Assembly: GCA_002441005.1 (NCBI GenBank)
Contig: DJWO01000009.1
Span: 248,001-312,000, forward strand
Direction of reading: 5' to 3'
Source of the DNA: Candidatus Aminicenantes bacterium UBA6228
GTDB lineage: Bacteria > Acidobacteriota > Aminicenantia > Aminicenantales > Saccharicenantaceae
DNA: 64,000 bases
Made by a program: the position numbers and the translations under genes. The stretch's first letter is position 1; the number at the start of each line of letters is the position of its first letter. Below are positions 16,295 through 25,509 of the stretch, in pieces. The notes under the pieces were generated by a model. It had not been told where the DNA came from and did no database searches. It saw nothing but the letters and a program-made list of their open reading frames with translations.

Positions 16295-18115
16295 TTATTT
16301 CAGCTGTCCGGCCGGCTGACCGTTAAAGGGGCTGGCCTTTATTTCTTCCGGAGTCAGTTTGTCAGTCACCAGCCATTTATACCATTTCAGGGCTGACTCA
16401 ACCAGAATGATTACGGCTAGAGCCATAATGGCGATGGATAGAATAATCAGCAGGACATTTCCCTGGGGTAAATAACTATTGACGATATTCAGATAAGCAG
16501 CATAAAGGGTAGTGGCACTAATGAACAAAAAGGGAACCAGGGTAATCCAGAGATAGCGGGCTTTGCCCTTTTTAATAATGATCGTCGTTCCCAGAGCCAG
16601 GGCAATCGCTCCTAAGAGTTGATTGGAAGTGCCAAAAAGAGGCCAGATGGTCGAGATATTTCCGCCATAAACTAAATATCCCCAGGAGAAAGAGATCAAA
16701 AAGCTGGTAAAAATAATCCCGGGCCACCAGTTGGTATTTTTCAGGGGCTTATAAATCAAACCGCCAGCTTCCTGAAGAAGATAACGGCCGACCCGGGTAC
16801 CGGCATCAATCGTGGTCAAGATAAACAGGGCTTCAAACAGGACAACAAAATGATAGATATAAGCACCGAGCTTGGCCAGGAAGGGAATTTTAGAAAAAAT
16901 AAAGGTCATGCCCACACCCAGAGTAACCGCTCCTCCTGGCCGGCCGGCTATGTTTTCCCCGACTAATTGTGACAGAGCAGGGAGATCCACAACTTTCATA
17001 CCCAATTTTTCAAAAACCGCCGGCGAAACATTAATTGCAAAATAATCCGCCGGAATCAAGCTAGTCGCCGCAATTAAAGCCATCAGGGCGACAAAGCCTT
17101 CAGCCAGCATGGAGCCAAAAGCAATCGGCAGGATGTCCTTCTCATTTTTAATCATCTTGGGGGTCGTGCCGGAAGAAATCAGAGCATGGAAGCCCGACAG
17201 AGCTCCGCAGGCAATGGTGATAAATAAGAATGGCCAGACCTTGCCCGGAATAATCGGACCTCCCCCATGGACAAAAGAAGTAAAGGCCGGCATTTTAATC
17301 GCCGGATTAACGATGATCACCCCGATGGCCAGAAGAAAGATGACCCCGAGCTTCATGTAGGTGCTTAAATAATCGCGGGGAACCAGCAGCAGCCAGACAG
17401 GCAAAACAGCGGCTAAAAAGCCATAGGAGGCCAGAATAACCGTCATCTGCTTGGCATCAAACATCAAAAAGCGGCCAAGAGCAGTCCTGGCAATGAAGGG
17501 CCCGGAAGCTACAGCAATAATCAACAGGCTGACTCCGATGATGGTGGCCCCGGCAATGTCATGCGGCCTGATCCATCTCATATAGATGGCCATTAAGAAG
17601 GCAATCGGGATGGTGATGCCCACGGTAAAAGTCGCCCAGGGGCTGTTAAACAGAGCGTTGACAATGACCAGAGCCAGACCGGCCATGGCAATGATCAGAA
17701 TAAAGATGACGGCGATAGCCGTCGCCACTCCGGTCACCTTGCCGACTTCTTTCCGGGAAATGTCAATGATTGAAGCCCCGTCATATCGTACAGAGGCGAA
17801 CAGAATCACCATATCATGAACTGCGCCGGCTACCACCGCTCCGATCAGGATCCAGAGCACTCCAGGCAAATAACCAAATTGAGCCGCCAGCACCGGCCCG
17901 ACCAGCGGCCCGGCTCCAGCGATGGCTGCAAAATGATGGCCAAACAGAACCAATTTATTAGTCGGCACATAATCATAGCCATTTTCCAGCCGGTAAGCCG
18001 GTGTGGTCCGTGAACTGTCAAAAGCCAGGACTTTGGCCGCTATAAAAGCTCCATAAAAGCGATAGGCCAGAGCATAGACACAGGCCCCGATGATGACCAG
18101 GGTAAGACCGTTCAT
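16295..18115 (-). CDS. cstA: CstA-family carbon starvation protein (pyruvate/peptide transporter)
   Basis: 606 aa polytopic membrane protein with CstA signatures: NGYDYVPTNKLVLFGHHFAAIAGAGPLVGPVLAAQFG near the N-terminus (listed here only as key stretch GHHFAAIAGAGPLVGP), FHALISSGTTPKMI, and FGTSNQLLGAIAL. E. coli CstA/BtsT import pyruvate or peptides during carbon limitation. Length is a little below the approximately 700 aa enterobacterial proteins and typical of the short form. AAGGAAT precedes the ATG. Substrate is inferred from family only. Confidence 0.92.
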   Translation of the reverse strand: MNGLTLVIIGACVYALAYRFYGAFIAAKVLAFDSSRTTPAYRLENGYDYVPTNKLVLFGHHFAAIAGAGPLVGPVLAAQFGYLPGVLWILIGAVVAGAVHDMVILFASVRYDGASIIDISRKEVGKVTGVATAIAVIFILIIAMAGLALVIVNALFNSPWATFTVGITIPIAFLMAIYMRWIRPHDIAGATIIGVSLLIIAVASGPFIARTALGRFLMFDAKQMTVILASYGFLAAVLPVWLLLVPRDYLSTYMKLGVIFLLAIGVIIVNPAIKMPAFTSFVHGGGPIIPGKVWPFLFITIACGALSGFHALISSGTTPKMIKNEKDILPIAFGSMLAEGFVALMALIAATSLIPADYFAINVSPAVFEKLGMKVVDLPALSQLVGENIAGRPGGAVTLGVGMTFIFSKIPFLAKLGAYIYHFVVLFEALFILTTIDAGTRVGRYLLQEAGGLIYKPLKNTNWWPGIIFTSFLISFSWGYLVYGGNISTIWPLFGTSNQLLGAIALALGTTIIIKKGKARYLWITLVPFLFISATTLYAAYLNIVNSYLPQGNVLLIILSIAIMALAVIILVESALKWYKWLVTDKLTPEEIKASPFNGQPAGQLK

Positions 18116-18210
18116 CTTATTATTCCTTTACCAGAAATAATTAGAAGTAAGTATAGCAAAAAAATCGGGTCTTATCTTTCCTTTTTGACCTGGGACAAAA
18201 AAGGGGTGAA

Positions 18211-18307
18211 AAAAGGGGACGTGATACTCTGTCCCCAAATCTGTCCTCCCCTGTTTTCTAACTCAAGGGAGAAGAAAGTTTGGGGACAGAGTATCACGTC
18301 CCCTTTT
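18211..18307. repeat. Paired inverted repeat, GGGGACGTGATAC family
   Basis: Two perfect 29-base inverted arms (18211-18239 and 18279-18307) flank a 39-base centre. Each arm is itself an imperfect palindrome, GGGGAC...GTCCCC, so it can form either two small hairpins or one long stem. The right arm ends 2 bases before the stop codon of the DUF4097 gene. Nearly the same arm recurs at 31935 and 32079. Layout is like REP/BIME or MITE elements mobilised in trans; no transposase gene is in the window. Confidence 0.8.
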
Positions 18308-18309
18308 AA

Positions 18310-19290
18310 TCAGCGGGCCTTCCTGATTTCTACCCGGCCGCTAAAGGCTTTGGCCACAATATAGGCTCCGCCATTGCCGACTTTGCCTTTGATTTGCCTA
18401 TCGGAGATTTCTCCGATGACTTCGATCGGAAATTCAGTCTTCACTGTCCCGCTGAAAGCTCCAGCCTCAAGTTCAAACGAAGAGCTGGCCGGCAAAACCA
18501 GAACCACATTGCCTGAATGAGAATTAAATTGATAACGGCCATCGCTCTTTATTTCACCCTGATAGTTAATCGAACCACTGACTGATTTGGCGCTAACCTT
18601 TGTCGCCTGGCTGACGTCCTTTAGATCAATTGAACCGCTGACGGCTTCAGCCTCTATCGAGCCCTTGACTCCGGTAGCCTGAATATCTCCTGAGACCGAA
18701 TTCAACTGGGCATCACCCTCGATCTTCTCGACCTTAACGTCTCCGCTGACGGCTTTGGCCACAACTGACTTTTTCCCTCCGCTAATTTCTACATCCCCGC
18801 TAACGGTATTAGCTACAATCTGTCCGCCAGCCTGGTTTATCCCAATATCACCGCTGACTGACCTGGCTTCAACGGATGCTTTTTCAGGTATCCACAGGGT
18901 ATAATCAACGGAAACCGAAGTGTCTCTACCAAAAAATCCTCTATTTTCAGGATATCTGGTTTTAATCGTAACCAGGCCAGGCTCGGCTTTTATCTGAATT
19001 TCCACTTCTTCCATTGCTTTTTTGGCTTCCGATTCATCCCTGGCTTCTGCCCGTTTAATGGCCTCTATTTTTACCTTATCTTCTTTCCAGGCAGAAATCC
19101 TGATATCACCAGAAATATTATTGATCATAACCTGCCCGTCCTTAGCCAGGCTTTCCACCTTCTCCAATTTCTGTTCAAACCGGTCGTCGGCCAGCGCGGC
19201 CAGAGGCATGATCAGCATTAAACCTAGAACTAAAACTAACGCCTTCTGGCAGCCCCGCTGGCTTTGAGCTTTCTTTTGGTTCCTGTTCAT
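18310..19290 (-). CDS. Exported DUF4097 (adhesin-like) beta-helix protein
   Basis: 326 aa from the ATG at 19290, chosen because AAAGGAGAAG lies just upstream; a longer in-frame start at 19326 would overlap the preceding gene. Signal peptide (about 1-36, ends LAALADD). The mature part is built of repeated short strands with the motif (S/A)VSGDI or AVSGSI about every 15-20 residues, consistent with a right-handed beta-helix. Third gene of a sigma/anti-sigma operon, so it is probably an envelope target or sensor of that system. Molecular function unknown. Confidence 0.8.
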   Translation of the reverse strand: MNRNQKKAQSQRGCQKALVLVLGLMLIMPLAALADDRFEQKLEKVESLAKDGQVMINNISGDIRISAWKEDKVKIEAIKRAEARDESEAKKAMEEVEIQIKAEPGLVTIKTRYPENRGFFGRDTSVSVDYTLWIPEKASVEARSVSGDIGINQAGGQIVANTVSGDVEISGGKKSVVAKAVSGDVKVEKIEGDAQLNSVSGDIQATGVKGSIEAEAVSGSIDLKDVSQATKVSAKSVSGSINYQGEIKSDGRYQFNSHSGNVVLVLPASSSFELEAGAFSGTVKTEFPIEVIGEISDRQIKGKVGNGGAYIVAKAFSGRVEIRKAR

Positions 19291-19322
19291 GATTTCTTCT
19301 CCTTTTTTCTTATTTTTAATTC

Positions 19323-20069
19323 TCATAATTTATTAGCCACCGGGTTATTAAAACTCCGGCTGGTTTCCAGCATATTGTTTAAAAAATCAAGCTTGGAGTT
19401 ATAAGCGCTCAGCAAATAATCCCGGGCTTGCAGGTTATCTGGCTCCCGATTAACCGCCTGCTGACAGAGATCTATGGTCCGGTCTAAAAGCTGGAGATTG
19501 GCCTGAAGGATTTCTGCCATTTCCGGCTGGAAATTTTTATCAGCCGCAGCTAACTTCATGGCCTCAGTCAGAGATTCGATGGCCTGGCGGTAATAAACAG
19601 TTGCTTCTTCTATTTTCTCCAGCACCCGCTGCCCATTGGCCACCTGAGACTTTTGCCCGGCAGGCTGCTGCTGATGGTAGCGGCCAAGGAAAAAAGCTCC
19701 CGCCATCATAATCAGGACGATAAACAGAGCCACGCCATATCTCCAGCCCCATCCCGGCAGCTGAAGCCACTGGAAAGGCTTCTTCTCCTGCTCTCTTTTG
19801 CTCTTAATCTCTGACTTTTCTTTGAGTCCTGGTATAATTTCCGCTTCGAGGCTGTCTTTTAGCTTTTCCCAGACGGCGCTGGTAGGCTCTGGCCTGTCTT
19901 CCCCGGCAGCCGACGCCCTGGCTACAGACTTGATAGCCTGCCAGTCCTCATAAATCTGGCAGCACTTGGGGCAGTTCGCCAGATGAGCTTTCAGCCGGTG
20001 ATAATCTGCTTCCTGAAGTTCCCCGTCGAGGAGTTTATTTATTAAAAGCTGAGCTTTATGGCATTTCAT
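19323..20069 (-). CDS. Membrane-anchored zinc-finger anti-sigma factor
   Basis: 248 aa. N-terminal zf-HC2 motif (C3, H39... as HLANCPKCCQIYEDW: HX3CX2C) typical of ZAS-type anti-sigma factors, a single membrane segment at about 110-130 (YGVALFIVLIMMAGAFFLG), and a C-terminal helical domain with TPR-like character (about 145-248). It overlaps the upstream sigma gene by 14 bases, the usual arrangement. Expected role: hold the sigma factor at the membrane until a signal arrives. Sensor function of the outer domain is inferred. Confidence 0.85.
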   Translation of the reverse strand: MKCHKAQLLINKLLDGELQEADYHRLKAHLANCPKCCQIYEDWQAIKSVARASAAGEDRPEPTSAVWEKLKDSLEAEIIPGLKEKSEIKSKREQEKKPFQWLQLPGWGWRYGVALFIVLIMMAGAFFLGRYHQQQPAGQKSQVANGQRVLEKIEEATVYYRQAIESLTEAMKLAAADKNFQPEMAEILQANLQLLDRTIDLCQQAVNREPDNLQARDYLLSAYNSKLDFLNNMLETSRSFNNPVANKL

Positions 20070-20751
20070 GGCTTTTCCCTCCGAGCAAATTCTTTTTCCT
20101 CAGAATTTTTCTGAGTTTGAGCCGGGCCTTAAACAACTGAGATTTGGAGGTCCCCGCCTGACAGTTAAGGAGCCCGGCGATTTCTTCATGGGTTAACCCC
20201 TCCACCTCATGTAGAACAAAAACCATTCTTAGCTTTTCGGGTAAATAACACAGCGCTTCCTGGATGGCTCTGGCCAGATCGCCCGGCTGTGAGTCAAAAT
20301 CCCGCCCGTTTTGGCTTTCTTCGGCTGGAGTGAGCAGGCTGAGTTTTTCATCTAAGGTCCGCTGGCGGCGCAGATAGCTATAACAGGTATTAAGCGACAG
20401 GCGATAGACCCAGGCCGGAAAATAATCGGGCTGGTTAACCTCTTGAATAGCTGAAAATATTTTTATGAATATATCCTGGGTTAAATCTTCGGCGGTTTGC
20501 TGGTTACGGGTCAGACTATAAGCCAGCCCATAGACCTTATTTTTATAAAGATTATAAAGCCCTTCGAAGGCCTCCAGCTGCCCTTGCTGTGAGCGCTGGA
20601 TAAGCTCATCTAAATTTGAATCGCTAACCTGCTTTTGACTCTGGTTCACTTCTGCTGTCTTCTCCTTATCAACCGGGCTGACAGGCCGGCCCGGGTGTTT
20701 ATTAGCTTTCAGACTCAAGTCTAATGCCGGCGAATCGTCCCAAAGCGTCAT
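20056..20751 (-). CDS. ECF sigma factor
   Basis: 231 aa. Region 2 (about 65-130: AFEGLYNLYKNKVYGLAYSLT, AEDLTQDIFIKIF, AWVYRLSLNTCYSYLRR) and region 4 helix-turn-helix (about 170-222: LPEKLRMVFVLHEVEGLTHEEIAGLL, CQAGTSKSQLFKARLKLRKIL). No region 1.1 or 3, hence ECF class. About 45 extra disordered residues precede region 2. First gene of the sigma/anti-sigma/DUF4097 operon. Target promoters unknown. Confidence 0.92.
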   Translation of the reverse strand: MTLWDDSPALDLSLKANKHPGRPVSPVDKEKTAEVNQSQKQVSDSNLDELIQRSQQGQLEAFEGLYNLYKNKVYGLAYSLTRNQQTAEDLTQDIFIKIFSAIQEVNQPDYFPAWVYRLSLNTCYSYLRRQRTLDEKLSLLTPAEESQNGRDFDSQPGDLARAIQEALCYLPEKLRMVFVLHEVEGLTHEEIAGLLNCQAGTSKSQLFKARLKLRKILRKKNLLGGKSHEMP

Positions 20752-20824
20752 TCTGCCCTGACCTCATAAATAGGAGACACGAGACAGAGCAAAAAGGTTG
20801 CCAGCAATTTTAAAAAGAAAAGTT

Positions 20825-22033
20825 CTATCTTTCCTTTTCCACAAATGTCCGCAATTTGTCCAGAAAATCAGGGATAGCAGCTACTACCCGGTTCCAGTTG
20901 GGAATATGCGGTGAGTAAAGAGGATCCTCCAGAAATTTCTGGCCGGCCATTTGTAAGGCCCGGGTAAAAGACTCGGCCATTAAGCTTTCTTTATGGAAAT
21001 CAAAGATCAGGCCATTCATCTCTGATTCATCCTGATATCTTTTGACATAATCCTTGGCCGTCCGCTGATAATTAACGATAAGGGTTCGCAGGGTGGACTC
21101 AGACATGACTATTCCTTCCATGGCCAGGTTTCTGAAAATCGCCCGGGCAATGTCAATTGACATCTTCATCAGACCAGTCGTCGGATCCTCAGCTGACAGC
21201 GGCTGATGCTTGTGCTCATAGGTATCAAGAATTTCTGTCTGGCAGATCCGCCTCAGGGTATAATTCCGGTAAACTTCAGCCAGGGTTTCAACTTCAATCC
21301 CCCAATCAGCCGGTATCCGGTTAATTCTGGCCAGCTCGGTGATCATTGAAAACTCACCGGCCAGCGGATAGCGGAAGCTTTCCAGATAAGTCAGGAACGG
21401 CAAATGACCATAGATTCTTATTAAGCTGGTGACTAAGGGGAAATAAAATAATCTGGTGACCCGGCCGTGAAGCCGGTCAGTAACCCGGGCATAATAACCC
21501 TTACAGAAAGCATACTCAATCCGGGGAGAAGCGATCGGATAGCAAAGTCTGGCCAGCAGTTCTCTGGAGTAATTGACAATGTCGCAATCATGAAGGGCAA
21601 TGATCTTGCTTTCATCGCGGGCCAGGATGTAGCCGTAAGCTAACCAGACTGAACGGCCTTTACCATCACCACCAGCTGACAGGTCTGCTTCTTCGAGAAT
21701 GCGGTAGAGTTCAGCTGCCTGTGGTCCTGAAGCCCAGATGACACAGTGTTCCTGCGGCAGAACAGAAAATATTTTTTTGGTTCTGATCAGGTCTTCCTTC
21801 TTATCCGTTCTCCCGAGGACAATAACTATTTCATGCAGATAATCTATATCTTTAAGCTTGCTCAATATGCCTTCCAGGGCTGGCGAACCAAGCTCGGCCG
21901 GTGTTACCGGCAAGACCAGGGCAATCGGCCGGTGGCGGTTGAATTCACGCAAATTGTCTTCCATCATCTCGAGTTTGAGCTCGCCCAGGCGGTGAAAAGT
22001 AGGGACTACTCCGGTTTGACAGAAATCAGCCAT
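20825..22033 (-). CDS. Glycosyltransferase resembling glucosyl/mannosyl-3-phosphoglycerate synthase
   Basis: 402 aa GT-A fold protein. N-terminal GVVPTFHRLG is like the (T)TLHxL start of GpgS-type enzymes; RPIALVLPVTPAEL and the DxD-containing IIALHDCDIVNYS mark the nucleotide-sugar site. Next downstream gene in the opposite order (22115-22963) is a HAD phosphatase of the mannosyl-3-phosphoglycerate phosphatase type, so the pair should make glucosyl- or mannosylglycerate, a compatible solute. GGAGGTAACT gives a strong ribosome-binding site. Sugar specificity is not decided by the sequence as read. Confidence 0.75.
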   Translation of the reverse strand: MADFCQTGVVPTFHRLGELKLEMMEDNLREFNRHRPIALVLPVTPAELGSPALEGILSKLKDIDYLHEIVIVLGRTDKKEDLIRTKKIFSVLPQEHCVIWASGPQAAELYRILEEADLSAGGDGKGRSVWLAYGYILARDESKIIALHDCDIVNYSRELLARLCYPIASPRIEYAFCKGYYARVTDRLHGRVTRLFYFPLVTSLIRIYGHLPFLTYLESFRYPLAGEFSMITELARINRIPADWGIEVETLAEVYRNYTLRRICQTEILDTYEHKHQPLSAEDPTTGLMKMSIDIARAIFRNLAMEGIVMSESTLRTLIVNYQRTAKDYVKRYQDESEMNGLIFDFHKESLMAESFTRALQMAGQKFLEDPLYSPHIPNWNRVVAAIPDFLDKLRTFVEKER

Positions 22034-22114
22034 AGTTACCTCCTGTCCAATTTATTTTATTCATTCTCATTAATTTCAGGCTTTTGGTGAGCCCCGGTTA
22101 AAGAATCAAGTCAG

Positions 22115-22963
22115 CTAAGGGGAAGCTTTGGTCTGAGTTACTTTAAGCCAGTAGTTAATAGCTTCAGCCCAACCTGCCGGGCCAGCCTTTTTGGTTTTAT
22201 AGATGTTTTCCGGGACCTGTTTTAGCCCGACTGGCTGACCGTCCGGTCTGGCTACCAATCCGGGCAATTCTACTTCTTTGAGCATCGGCCAGTCGTTATC
22301 AGCGTCACCTAAACCCAGGCTTATAAGCTGGCCGAGTTTTTTCCGGTAAAGATTTTTCAAGATTCTGACCGCCCGGCCCTTATCGTTCTTTCCTGTTAAA
22401 TGAAAGAATCTGCCTCCCCTGACCAGCTTCAAACCAGCTTCCCGGACTTTTTCTCTAAAGAGTCTGGTCCGGGACGGATCTTCAAACCACAAGGGTTCAT
22501 CATACTCGCGCCGGGCAGCTAACCTGGCCTCTTTCAAGCCAAGTCCGGTCAAACGGGCAATCTCTTCCGGCCGGCAATCGCCAAAACCCTTAACTTTCAG
22601 TTTGAATTTTTTTCTGGTACTGACCATAAACTGCCTCAACTGGCGGTAAGGAAGGCCAAGCTGAATGACCAGATAGTCTCCTTTCCTGATTACTTTGTAA
22701 CCCGAGTTCCGGAGCTGCTCAGAAGTAAAATATCCCGCCGGAATAAAAATTGCCCCCCCATTCTCAACAATAAAAGGATGATTTAGGCCAATCTTTCTGG
22801 CGATGACCTCGGTCTCAGCTCTTGTTTTGCTGGTGCAGAGGATGATTGGCACCTGTTTCTTTTTAAGCTTCTGTAAAGCCGGCCTGGCCGCCTGGAAGCT
22901 ATAAGTCTCGGCATCGAGCAGGCTGCCATCCAGATCAGTAAAAATGACAAAACGACCGGCCAT
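22115..22963 (-). CDS. Mannosyl/glucosyl-3-phosphoglycerate phosphatase (HAD superfamily)
   Basis: 282 aa. HAD motif I FTDLDGSLLD (residues 6-15), motif II LCTSKTR, the Cof-type cap, and motif IV SLGLGDADNDWPML. The stretch GLNHPFIVENGGAIFIP is characteristic of MPGP/YedP proteins. The start at 22963 has GGAGGAG upstream; longer frames to 23065 lack support. Removes phosphate from the product of the neighbouring synthase. Enzyme class confident, exact sugar not. Confidence 0.88.
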   Translation of the reverse strand: MAGRFVIFTDLDGSLLDAETYSFQAARPALQKLKKKQVPIILCTSKTRAETEVIARKIGLNHPFIVENGGAIFIPAGYFTSEQLRNSGYKVIRKGDYLVIQLGLPYRQLRQFMVSTRKKFKLKVKGFGDCRPEEIARLTGLGLKEARLAARREYDEPLWFEDPSRTRLFREKVREAGLKLVRGGRFFHLTGKNDKGRAVRILKNLYRKKLGQLISLGLGDADNDWPMLKEVELPGLVARPDGQPVGLKQVPENIYKTKKAGPAGWAEAINYWLKVTQTKASP

Positions 22964-23216
22964 CAGACCACTCCTCCTGGCTTTATGGCTAACTAACAGA
23001 CTGTCTTCTTTTTTATGGCTGGCTCTGTTTTTAAGATAGCAGGGGCTAAGAAGAATTGTCAACAAAATATTTTAGAGCCTTGGTGACCGATAATTTTTCT
23101 GTTTTATTACCGGGCCGTCTTCTTCCCGCCCTCGCCTTTATATTTTTTCGGTTCTGGCCGCTGCCAGCTTAGAAACCAAATATCCGCAGTCCTGCCGGCC
23201 GAGCAATCTCTAAAAA

Positions 23217-24857
23217 TCACGAGTTGATCACACTATCCAGAAAAATCTTTTCCATGTCTGGACCTGGGACCTGCTTGAGTTCGGCGGCCAGGTTCTCATC
23301 CTGAAGGACCGGCTCAAGATTCAGACGGGTAAAATAGTTGAAGCTTACCCCCTCCAGATTTTCACCGAGCTTCTGGCTCAGTCTGGCGGCCAGCTCACTT
23401 TGGCCTTTTAGCAGCTGATAAACCCGCCAGCTGGTCTTGAGTTTTTCTATTTCTCCAGAGCAGACAATTTTCCCGTTATTAATCAAGACCACCTCATCAC
23501 AAACCCGTTCAACTTCAGGCAGGAGATGAGAAGACAGAAAAATAGTCGCGCCGCGGGCTTTAAGTTCCAGAATTAGATTTCTGATTTCATGCATGATGAG
23601 CGGATCGAGCCCGGAATAAGGTTCATCGAAAATAAGGAGGTCGGGCTGACCGACGGTGGCCACGCCAAAAGCGACTTTTTGGACCGTGCCTTTGGAGAGA
23701 GTCTTGATTCTTCTGCTGAGATGCTCGGTGAGACCAAGTTTATCAGCCAGAGCAGGAACCAGCTCCGAAGCCTGGCTGCGGTTCAGCCCGGCCCCTCTGG
23801 CGGCTAAAAGGAAAATCTCGCGGACTGTCAGAAATGGATAGAGGCTGGCTGATTCTTGAAGATAACCGACTTTTGGGCTGGCAGAAGCGAGAGTTTTCTC
23901 TTTTTCCGGAATATAAACTACTTTACCGGCCTGCGGTTTGAGCAGGCTTAAGATGATTCTCAAGGTGGTGGTTTTGCCCGCACCGTTTGGGCCGAGGAAA
24001 CCGGTCAGCTTATTTCTAGCGATAGAAAAATCCACTCCCTTCAGTGCTTCTTTGCCTTTTCGGTTGAGGAAGCCTTCCTTATAGGTCTTTTTCAAACCCC
24101 GGATGCTGAGGGCAGTCTCACCTGAGCCTTCAGAGCTGGCAGCCAGGATCAGATTGTTCTTGATAGCCATCCTTTTGAAAACCACCCAGGACAGGAAAAC
24201 CAGCAGGGCTGATAGGAGGAGAAAATAGATTAGCTGCCAGGCCTGCCCCTCAGCTCCTTCCGGAGCAAAAACCAGAAAGAAAAGGCTATTTAGATTCAGC
24301 TGACGCAACTGGCCGGTGGCCAAAATGTCCTGTACCGTAAACAGCTCTTCAAAAAGAAGCCTGAGACCAGTAAAGATAAATATCAGGCCAACAAAATTCA
24401 TAACACCCTTGAGGAAACTGGCTAAAAAGAAACCGGCCGAGCTCACGTAGAGCGTTATGGCCAGGCCTAAAGCCAGAATTTTAAGAATCTGTCCGGCGGC
24501 TGACCATTCATGATTGATGGCCAGGCCGAGAAAGGAAGCTGCCCCCGCTAAGACATAGGCCAGTAAAATCAGGCTGACCACCCCCAGAAACTTTCCCCAG
24601 AATAAGTCTGAAATCCTGAAGCGCACCACTAAGGGATCAATCTGCCTCAAGTCAAACTCGTCCCGCATTAAACCGCCGCTGAGTAAAACTGATAAAAGAG
24701 CAAAGGTAATACCCAGGCTGGCCGCTCCCTGCTCAGGTGAGCGGGCAATGAGGATAAGATAAAGGCAATAGAAGAGATACGCCAGAAGGATCACGACCTG
24801 GATCTCTCCAGTTCTCAGGATTTTTTTCCAGGTTATTTTAATGACTTCACCGATCAT
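23217..24857 (-). CDS. ABC transporter, permease fused to ATPase
   Basis: 546 aa from ATG 24857 (AAAGGAGAAGG upstream). The N-terminal half (about 1-240) has six or so hydrophobic segments of an ABC-2 type permease; the C-terminal half is a full ATPase with Walker A GPNGAGKTTT, LSKGTVQKVA in place of the canonical LSGGQ signature, Walker B LLIFDEPYSGLD and switch His (SSHLLPEVE). Fusion of an ABC-2 permease before the ATPase in one chain is less common than separate genes. Probably an exporter; the substrate is unknown. Transcribed alone. Confidence 0.88.
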   Translation of the reverse strand: MIGEVIKITWKKILRTGEIQVVILLAYLFYCLYLILIARSPEQGAASLGITFALLSVLLSGGLMRDEFDLRQIDPLVVRFRISDLFWGKFLGVVSLILLAYVLAGAASFLGLAINHEWSAAGQILKILALGLAITLYVSSAGFFLASFLKGVMNFVGLIFIFTGLRLLFEELFTVQDILATGQLRQLNLNSLFFLVFAPEGAEGQAWQLIYFLLLSALLVFLSWVVFKRMAIKNNLILAASSEGSGETALSIRGLKKTYKEGFLNRKGKEALKGVDFSIARNKLTGFLGPNGAGKTTTLRIILSLLKPQAGKVVYIPEKEKTLASASPKVGYLQESASLYPFLTVREIFLLAARGAGLNRSQASELVPALADKLGLTEHLSRRIKTLSKGTVQKVAFGVATVGQPDLLIFDEPYSGLDPLIMHEIRNLILELKARGATIFLSSHLLPEVERVCDEVVLINNGKIVCSGEIEKLKTSWRVYQLLKGQSELAARLSQKLGENLEGVSFNYFTRLNLEPVLQDENLAAELKQVPGPDMEKIFLDSVINS

Positions 24858-25191
24858 CAGCCCTTCTCCTTTCCGTTTAGGCTTATATAACAGTTTTAGG
24901 GGAGATTTCAAGAGCCAGGGCGGCCAATCTGCCGGATATTGGCCTGGCGATTTCTATCTCCTGATAAGTCATAAGATAGAGAGCTCCAGTTTAGTTTTTT
25001 AAACCCTCTAAATACACCTAGACCTAAGACGGTCACTTGCCCGGAATTTTCTCATGAGCTGAGAAAAATTGTCATTTCTGGCGTCTTTATATGTAAAGTA
25101 ATATTTACTCTCGGCAGCCAGGTGTTAAATTATGTTTGCTTTTAAGCCAGAAAATGAGACAGGTCAGTCCCTGAGTTTTAAGCCAGGGATT
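24858..25191. other. Intergenic region with several palindromes
   Basis: Divergent promoter region between the ABC gene and the small peptide gene. Inverted repeats seen: GGCCAAT (24921-24927) with ATTGGCC (24937-24943), TCTATCT (about 24953) with AGATAGA (about 24973), and TTTTCTCA/TGAGAAAA (25047-25067). No coding frame of note. The last palindrome lies about 125-145 bases upstream of a sigma-54 type promoter, the usual position of enhancer-protein sites. Confidence 0.4.
25047..25067. promoter_or_regulatory. Palindrome, possible enhancer-binding protein site
   Basis: TTTTCTCA (25047-25054), five-base centre, TGAGAAAA (25060-25067), perfect 8-base arms. Its distance from the sigma-54 type promoter at 25192 suits an activator of the NtrC class; this role is inferred and no such activator gene is in the window. 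Confidence 0.4.
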
Positions 25192-25208
25192 CTGGCACCG
25201 GATTTGCA
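25192..25208 (+). promoter_or_regulatory. Sigma-54 (RpoN) type -24/-12 promoter
   Basis: TGGCACC (25193-25199) and TTGCA (25204-25208) with GG and GC separated by exactly 10 bases, matching the TGGCACG-N4-TTGCW consensus at all but one strongly conserved position. Start would be near 25219, giving a leader of about 40 nt with AAAGGAGG before the peptide gene. Confidence 0.7.
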
Positions 25209-25258
25209 CCTTTCCCAGCTGCTGTCCGTGGGCAGAAAAAATTTAAAAGGAGGTTAAG

Positions 25259-25489
25259 ATGAAAAACAACACTCTAAAAAAAATCATGGTAATTACTCTA
25301 ATCATCGCCGCTGTTTACAGTCTCCTGCCGGCCTTAGCTCAGGCGGCGGCACCGGCTAAAGACAAGTGCTTCGCTGAGTTCGAAAGGTGCACTAAAGAAG
25401 ATGTCCGGACCAGTTTCTGGGGCGGCTTTGTTGATTACCTTGACTGCGAGGTGGCTCTGGCCGCCTGCCTCAAACACCTGTTTATTTAA
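25259..25489 (+). CDS. Small secreted twin-CX6C peptide, 76 aa
   Basis: Signal peptide (about residues 1-29, ALAQA before a probable cleavage), leaving a mature peptide of about 47 residues. It has exactly four cysteines in two CX6C pairs (C37/C44 and C63/C70) separated by 18 residues, i.e. cysteines two helical turns apart on two predicted helices around a FWGGF turn, suggesting a disulfide-stapled helical hairpin. AAAAGGAGG precedes the ATG and a sigma-54 type promoter lies upstream. A thioredoxin-fold protein is encoded in the same operon. Family and function not recognised. Confidence 0.75.
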   Translation: MKNNTLKKIMVITLIIAAVYSLLPALAQAAAPAKDKCFAEFERCTKEDVRTSFWGGFVDYLDCEVALAACLKHLFI

Positions 25490-25509
25490 TTGGTTGATTA
25501 ACAACTATC

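Noticed and set aside
24914..24950. GGCCAAT/ATTGGCC inverted repeat as a terminator
   Set aside because: It lies upstream of a start codon, lacks a T-run and fits a protein-binding palindrome equally well.
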